Shown: positions 7,164 through 10,092 of the stretch, piece after piece
Layout: each line of letters opens with the position of its first letter
How positions within the stretch are numbered: the first letter of the stretch is position 1
NCBI GenBank assembly: GCA_036939975.1
Contig: JALLPB010002213.1
Span: 1-10,092 of the forward strand
Direction: 5' to 3'
DNA from: Cyclostephanos tholiformis
Taxonomy: Eukaryota; Bacillariophyta; Thalassiosirophyceae; Thalassiosirales; Thalassiosiraceae
Length of the DNA: 10,092 nt
Notes under the pieces: generated by a model
Told to the model about the DNA's origin: nothing
The model's database searches: none
Seen by the model: only the letters and a program-made list of their open reading frames with translations
Program-made: the position numbers and the translations under genes

Positions 7164-7802
7164 TTTATGTTTAATCCTAAGAACTTGCATGAAATTGCAA
7201 TCAAACGGATTGGCCTATACCTTATTGGAACCAACAACAAGGGAATGATAATCAAGCCTACCGCAACCATTGGTATTAATGCCTACCCTGACGCTGATTT
7301 TGCCAGTCTCTATGGTTATGAGGACAACAATGACCCCGTTTGTGTGTGCAGTCACACGGGCTATGTCATTACATTTGCTGGATGTCCCATCTATTGGTTG
7401 TCCAAACTTCAGACTGAGACAGCAACCTCCACTATGGAAGCCAAGGTCATTGCCTTGGAGAGTTGTTGCCATGATCTTTTGCAAATCATTTCTCTTGTTG
7501 ATGAAATTGGCATTGCCATTGGTATTAAGAAGCCAAGTGACAACAATTCCGATTCCAGCACTATGCACGTCACTATTCACGGACACAATTTGGGTGCACT
7601 TATTCTTGCAACTACTCCACCTCCTCAGTTTACTCCTCGCAGCAAGCACTATGCCATCAAAACCATCTGGTTTTGTGAGAAGATCATTGAGAAGAAAATC
7701 AAGGTTGCTCCAATTGACACTCGTCTTCAATTGGGAGACATCTTTACCAAGATGCCTTCTCAGGTCACCTTTGAATTTCTCCAAAACTTGCTTCAAGGAT
7801 AG
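7164..7802 (+). pseudogene. RNase H domain of Pol, separated by an in-frame stop and partly decayed
   Basis: This continues the pol frame directly after the TGA at 7161-7163 and ends at TAG 7800-7802. It should degrade the RNA strand of the RNA:DNA hybrid during reverse transcription. Visible landmarks are FNPKNLHEIAIKRIG..LIGT (the RT/RNase H connection), the first catalytic Asp in YPDADFA, the Glu in STMEAKVIAL, and the C-terminal GDIFTKMPSQ..FEFLQNLLQG typical of copia Pol ends. The usual DN of the DNxGAL motif is H-N here (CAC at 7584-7586), so a catalytic carboxylate is missing. Several other family positions also differ (KTIWFCEK where KYHFFRE-like sequence is usual). It could be made only by readthrough of the TGA, or from the ATG at 7167. 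It is most likely non-functional. Confidence 0.85.
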
Positions 7803-7863
7803 TGACAATCATCGCCAATAAGCTTTGCTTGGTTGATTCAAGAAGGCAACCCCTTGTTATCAA

Positions 7864-7873
7864 ACAGAGGGAG
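7864..7873 (+). other. Candidate polypurine tract
   Basis: ACAGAGGGAG is the only purine-rich run near the 3' end of pol, and it resembles the AG-rich plus-strand primers of copia elements. Its position is odd: it lies about 40 nt inside the region matching the left LTR (copy at 636-645), whereas a polypurine tract normally sits just upstream of the 3' LTR. The 23 nt between the pol stop and 7826 are not purine-rich. Either the tract has decayed or the LTR edge needs revision. Confidence 0.3.
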
Positions 7874-7892
7874 TATCAATTCATTCCACCTT

Positions 7893-8120
7893 CAGTTGGA
7901 TGTCGCCAAGACTCTCATATGGTGTTTACAGCAACTGTTATTTCAACTGACATGGGAAAGAAGAAATCAAAGTTTGATGCCATACAATTCTATTCAACTG
8001 AATTAAACAACCAGGTCAACTGATTTGAGAAATCAATTCAACTGACAGCATATTCTTGGTGTCAAACTCTTTCATTCATCATGACTGTACATCTGTATAT
8101 CAATTCAAATATTTCAACTG
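7893..8120 (+). promoter_or_regulatory. CAACTG motif cluster in the 3' LTR (MYB-site-like)
   Basis: CAACTG occurs at 7932-7937, 7944-7949, 7995-8000, 8017-8022, 8039-8044 and 8115-8120, and CAGTTG at 7893-7898. The sites at 7995 and 8017 lie in sequence absent from the left LTR, so the equal total of seven in each LTR was reached by different routes (duplication on the left, extra sites on the right). Confidence 0.5.
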
Positions 8121-8134
8121 ATGTGAAATATTTG
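8106..8134 (+). repeat. Conserved inverted repeat in the 3' LTR
   Basis: CAAATATTTCA (8106-8116) and TGAAATATTTG (8124-8134) are perfect 11-bp arms with the same 7-nt loop as the left LTR copy at 939-965. The flanking base pair present here is lost in the left copy. Confidence 0.7.
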
Positions 8135-8230
8135 TGATTGTCTCTTTCCATTGTGCAGCTTGAGTTATTATTTGAGCTCTGCTTGTCAGGAGGTTTTACA
8201 ATCACATATGTGTGATTTCCTCCTCAATCT

Positions 8231-8272
8231 ACTTTGGTCATAAATTGTCTAAAGCATCAATTTGACCAAAGT
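8231..8272 (+). repeat. Second conserved inverted repeat in the 3' LTR
   Basis: ACTTTGGTCA (8231-8240) and TGACCAAAGT (8263-8272) are perfect 10-bp arms with a 22-nt loop. The arms are identical to those at 1064-1105, while the loops differ at a few positions. Confidence 0.7.
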
Positions 8273-8367
8273 CTTTCTACTTTTCTATTACTTATCTTGC
8301 TATGAATCCAACCTATTCGCTTTGATTGATCACCAAGTCTTCTTGGTTTATTCGCAGTACTTAGTGT

Positions 8368-8763
8368 TTTACATCCCATACAGCAAAATTCCAAGATAAT
8401 ATGGGGCATGGTTCTGTTTCTGATGGGGAGAGGGAGGGGATTCATTTCATGGTGGGAGGGTGTGAGTTGTGGGCTGTCAGCCTCGCATTTTCCAAAAAAT
8501 CAAGTTCTATGTAGAGATCTAATACATTTTTTAATTACAGGAAAATACAGCTAAGTTTTTCTACTATTTCTACCCTAATAATTGCTAAGCCTGTTCTGAG
8601 CCTGTTCTGAGCCTGTTGGCTCAATTTTTCTCAATTATGACCAGATTTGTAGTGTGGCAAATGCTTAGGACGGTGTACATCCCTAAATTAATAAGTAACA
8701 TCAGGAGAAAGTAGACAGTCTCAGCTTTCCAACAGTATGTGGGTTGGGAGGTATCAGACAGAG
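8368..8763. other. Right flank, no gene seen
   Basis: This is AT-rich host DNA with a G-rich patch near 8425-8460 and homopolymer runs. Apart from the small tandem repeat at 8589-8618, I see no coding, RNA or mobile feature. Confidence 0.5.
8589..8618 (+). repeat. 11-bp tandem repeat, 2.7 copies
   Basis: GCCTGTTCTGA is at 8589-8599 and 8600-8610, followed by a partial third copy GCCTGTTG at 8611-8618. The copies are perfect, so this is a recent minisatellite-type slippage product. Confidence 0.9.
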
Positions 8764-8893
8764 TCTACATAGAAAAAAGTATGGTAAGGATACCTTAACC
8801 GGGATTTAGGTACACATTATTGGTTCCCATGCTACCGAGGGTACACTTTTTGAACCTAAGACCCTAGGTATGCATACTTTATTCTACAGTAGA
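8764..8893. repeat. Short foldback (MITE-like) repeat
   Basis: The arms are 8764-8783 (TCTACATAGAAAAAAGTATG) and the complement of 8873-8893. They agree over TCTAC, TAGAA and AAAGTATG, with one substitution and a small indel between. The inner sequence shows weaker continued complementarity. The total is about 130 bp with no coding capacity. The size and terminal inverted repeats suggest a non-autonomous DNA element or a remnant of one. No target duplication was identified. Confidence 0.4.
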
Positions 8894-8962
8894 TACATGG
8901 GATGTTAGTACAAAGTTTTGGTAGTTCAATAGTTGAGGGATTAGGTACTCATAGTGTACCCT
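8838..8962. repeat. Inverted copies of AGGGTACACT
   Basis: AGGGTACACT (8838-8847) and AGTGTACCCT (8953-8962) form a perfect 10-bp inverted pair. Closely related TTAGGTAC (8941-8948) and TAGGTACAC (8807-8815) lie nearby. They overlap the foldback at 8764-8893, so the repeat is probably larger or nested. Confidence 0.4.
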
Positions 8963-10015
8963 AACAATTCCTGTTGTAGAACATGCACCGTGACGTTTCT
9001 TGGGGCTTTAAAGTGGTGGAAGTTGAGTGGTGTGGTCTTGCCAATACTTTTGGAGCAATATCATTATTGATATTGATAGGTGTGATTGTGTGATATTGAA
9101 TGCATCCAACGCTGCATTTGCCAGGCCAGGGAGCACTGATGGACATTGTCAGCGGCATAGCCCCCATCAAGTGGTAGCATGTGGGTGAGATGAGACTACC
9201 ACAGAAGGGAGCAAGGGAAGTGATGTGGCTGCAACTGCTGGAGGCAGCATCATTGATAGTCCCCAGCAACGATACTTACCTTGTTGCATCCTCTGGCGGG
9301 AGGGGGGATGGGGGAGGGACTGCAACTGTGGGGGGGGGTGCAACAGCTGGGGCGATGAAGGGGGAGGGCTGAGATGATGCAGGAGACGTTCCCTTTTTTC
9401 TTGTCTTGTCGTCATTGTCTTTGGATGATGCTACTGTTGATGTTGGCAGGGGGGATGGGAGAGAGGGGAGGAACATTATCCATGTCACCATTGTGGAGCT
9501 GTTGAGTGACAATGTTGGAGGGAGAAAGGGGCAGGAGGTCAATGACAACAATGGTGGGAGGAGAGGTTGCATCATCATACTGGTCATCATCAAGTGGTGT
9601 GGACAAACACTCACAGGAAGAGGATGGCAGGGAGGTGACAATGACAATGGCAAGAGGGAGGCTTGGCACTTGTCTTTGTCATTTTGTCGTCGTCATCCAC
9701 TCCAATCCTGAATATCGAGTGACCTCCCTCCCCCTTCATTCTTGCCAAGCCTTTGCAGAGGAGTCATATTGTCCAAGAAAGTGGCAGCCATTGTTGGGCC
9801 TGCACCACAGTCCCGATTGCAACATCAGGGATGACGGGCAGAGGGGAGGGAGCTGGGACCCAACAATCAACATGAGCCCATTCGAGACCATGGATCACAG
9901 TCATATGGGCATCATTTGCATCATCATGACAACATCAGTGTGTTATGTATTTGGAAACATTGGATACTTACATATCCTACTAACCAACCAACTTTAGGAA
10001 TCTAAACAATTTTAG
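8963..10015. other. G-rich, low-complexity right flank without a supported gene
   Basis: The + strand is G-rich from about 9180 to 9870. On the - strand several short overlapping open frames (9167-9415, 9276-9653, 9412-9669) encode Pro/Ser/Leu-rich or Asp-rich low-complexity peptides in different frames, and none has a domain. This pattern fits either simple-sequence DNA or a decayed gene on the - strand with frameshifts. I could not choose between them. Nothing else was recognised. Confidence 0.4.
9298..9368 (+). repeat. G-run tract with G-quadruplex potential
   Basis: Within 71 nt there are eight separate runs of three or more G (GGG, G6, G5, GGG, G9, GGGG, G5, GGG). The first four lie within 21 nt with 1-2 nt loops. 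This fits the G3+N1-7 quadruplex pattern on the + strand. Confidence 0.7.
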
Positions 10016-10078
10016 GATCAAGACCGCTCAAGATTGTTTCGATCAAGACTATGTTTCAAGATCAATTCAAGATCAATT
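10016..10078 (+). repeat. Short repeats of GATCAAGAC and TTCAAGATCAA
   Basis: GATCAAGAC occurs at 10016-10024 and 10041-10049. TTCAAGATCAA is tandem at 10055-10065 and 10066-10076. This may be the edge of a longer tandem array that continues past the window. Confidence 0.6.
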
Positions 10079-10092
10079 ACACGAGGCATTTT

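Larger units (their letters stand above)
600..8367 (+). mobile_element. Ty1/copia-type LTR retrotransposon, nearly complete
   Basis: The element is about 7.8 kb. Order: LTR, primer binding site, gag, pol with protease - integrase - reverse transcriptase - RNase H, LTR. Integrase before RT is the diagnostic copia (Pseudoviridae) order and excludes Ty3/gypsy. The coding wording resembles diatom copia elements. It is probably inactive as written: an in-frame TGA at 7161-7163 cuts off RNase H, RNase H lacks one catalytic Asp, and the two LTRs differ by roughly one base in five plus indels. No convincing 5-bp target-site duplication was found. The termini are approximate. The left edge TGTTGG is typical of copia LTRs, and the right edge was set by ungapped alignment of the two LTR ends. 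Confidence 0.93.
7826..8367 (+). repeat. 3' long terminal repeat (LTR)
   Basis: It matches 600-1201, with many substitutions and several indels. It has one copy of the segment that is duplicated in the left LTR, and it contains extra sequence around 7990-8022 that the left copy lacks. The start at 7826 (TGCTTGGTTGATTC) corresponds to TGTTGGTTGATTC at 600. The end is set at 8367, where ungapped similarity to the left LTR stops. Weak similarity (10 of 15) continues to 8378 and is treated as chance. It would normally supply polyadenylation. Confidence 0.87.

Noticed and set aside
7215..7808. 197-codon open frame on the - strand
   Set aside because: It lies opposite the RNase H coding region, which has clear family motifs; it is a shadow frame.
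593..8384. ACAGC at 593-597 and 8380-8384 as a 5-bp target duplication
   Set aside because: It would put the element ends at 598 and 8379, which do not fit TG...CA or the primer binding site next to the LTR; a 5-base match within tens of bases is likely by chance.
8941..8965. TTAGG / CCCTAA strings as telomeric repeat
   Set aside because: Only isolated copies within TTAGGTAC/GTACCCTAA, with no tandem TTAGGG array.
9506..9997. 163-codon + strand open frame in the right flank
   Set aside because: Low-complexity Gly/Arg/Met-rich product with no domain; it lies in G-rich repetitive DNA.

Overview
The window is dominated by one nearly complete Ty1/copia-type (Pseudoviridae) LTR retrotransposon on the + strand, about 600 to 8367. 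It sits in intergenic-looking eukaryotic DNA. The wording of the Gag and Pol proteins (GAG-pre-integrase SGPQRELIQWHSKL, integrase HQNAVAERNIQT, the WGCPVFVLD / KIPKWNRRAR / SPQFHLIHDD block, and a WCGSC..TTTH..YH motif in Gag) resembles the copia elements of diatoms and related algae (CoDi-like groups). The host is therefore probably a diatom or another stramenopile. That is an inference from recalled family style, not a database match.

Layout: 1-599 is a flank with no supported gene. The left LTR is at 600-1201 and carries a private 80-bp tandem duplication. A primer binding site at 1202-1213 is complementary to the anticodon arm of initiator tRNA-Met, as in Drosophila copia and yeast Ty5. 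A leader at 1214-1470 precedes gag (1471-3027, 518 aa, CCHC knuckle plus a second Cys/His motif). The gag end carries a textbook -1 ribosomal frameshift signal: in-frame slippery heptamer G GGA AAA at 3015-3021, a 5-nt spacer containing most of the gag UAG, a 12-bp stem-loop at 3027-3060, and a possible pseudoknot to 3075-3079. Pol (3021-7163) follows in the -1 frame with protease, integrase, and reverse transcriptase. A single in-frame TGA at 7161-7163 separates it from the RNase H domain (7164-7802), which continues in the same frame and lacks one catalytic Asp. The right LTR is at about 7826-8367.

How the parts work together: LTR transcription would give an RNA read as Gag and, after -1 slippage, as a Gag-Pol polyprotein. 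The protease would mature it. RT would prime from a cleaved initiator tRNA and integrase would insert the cDNA. The LTRs share a dense array of CAACTG (MYB-type) sites and two conserved hairpins. They are strongly diverged from each other (roughly 80% identical by eye), although the coding body is almost unbroken, and there is no convincing target-site duplication. This suggests a mosaic or recombinant element, or selection on the coding body.

The right flank (8368-10092) has no convincing gene. It holds a short 11-bp tandem repeat, a foldback (MITE-like) repeat at about 8764-8893 embedded in further inverted repeats to 8962, a G-rich strand-asymmetric tract with G-quadruplex potential (9298-9368), and short tandem repeats at the window end.
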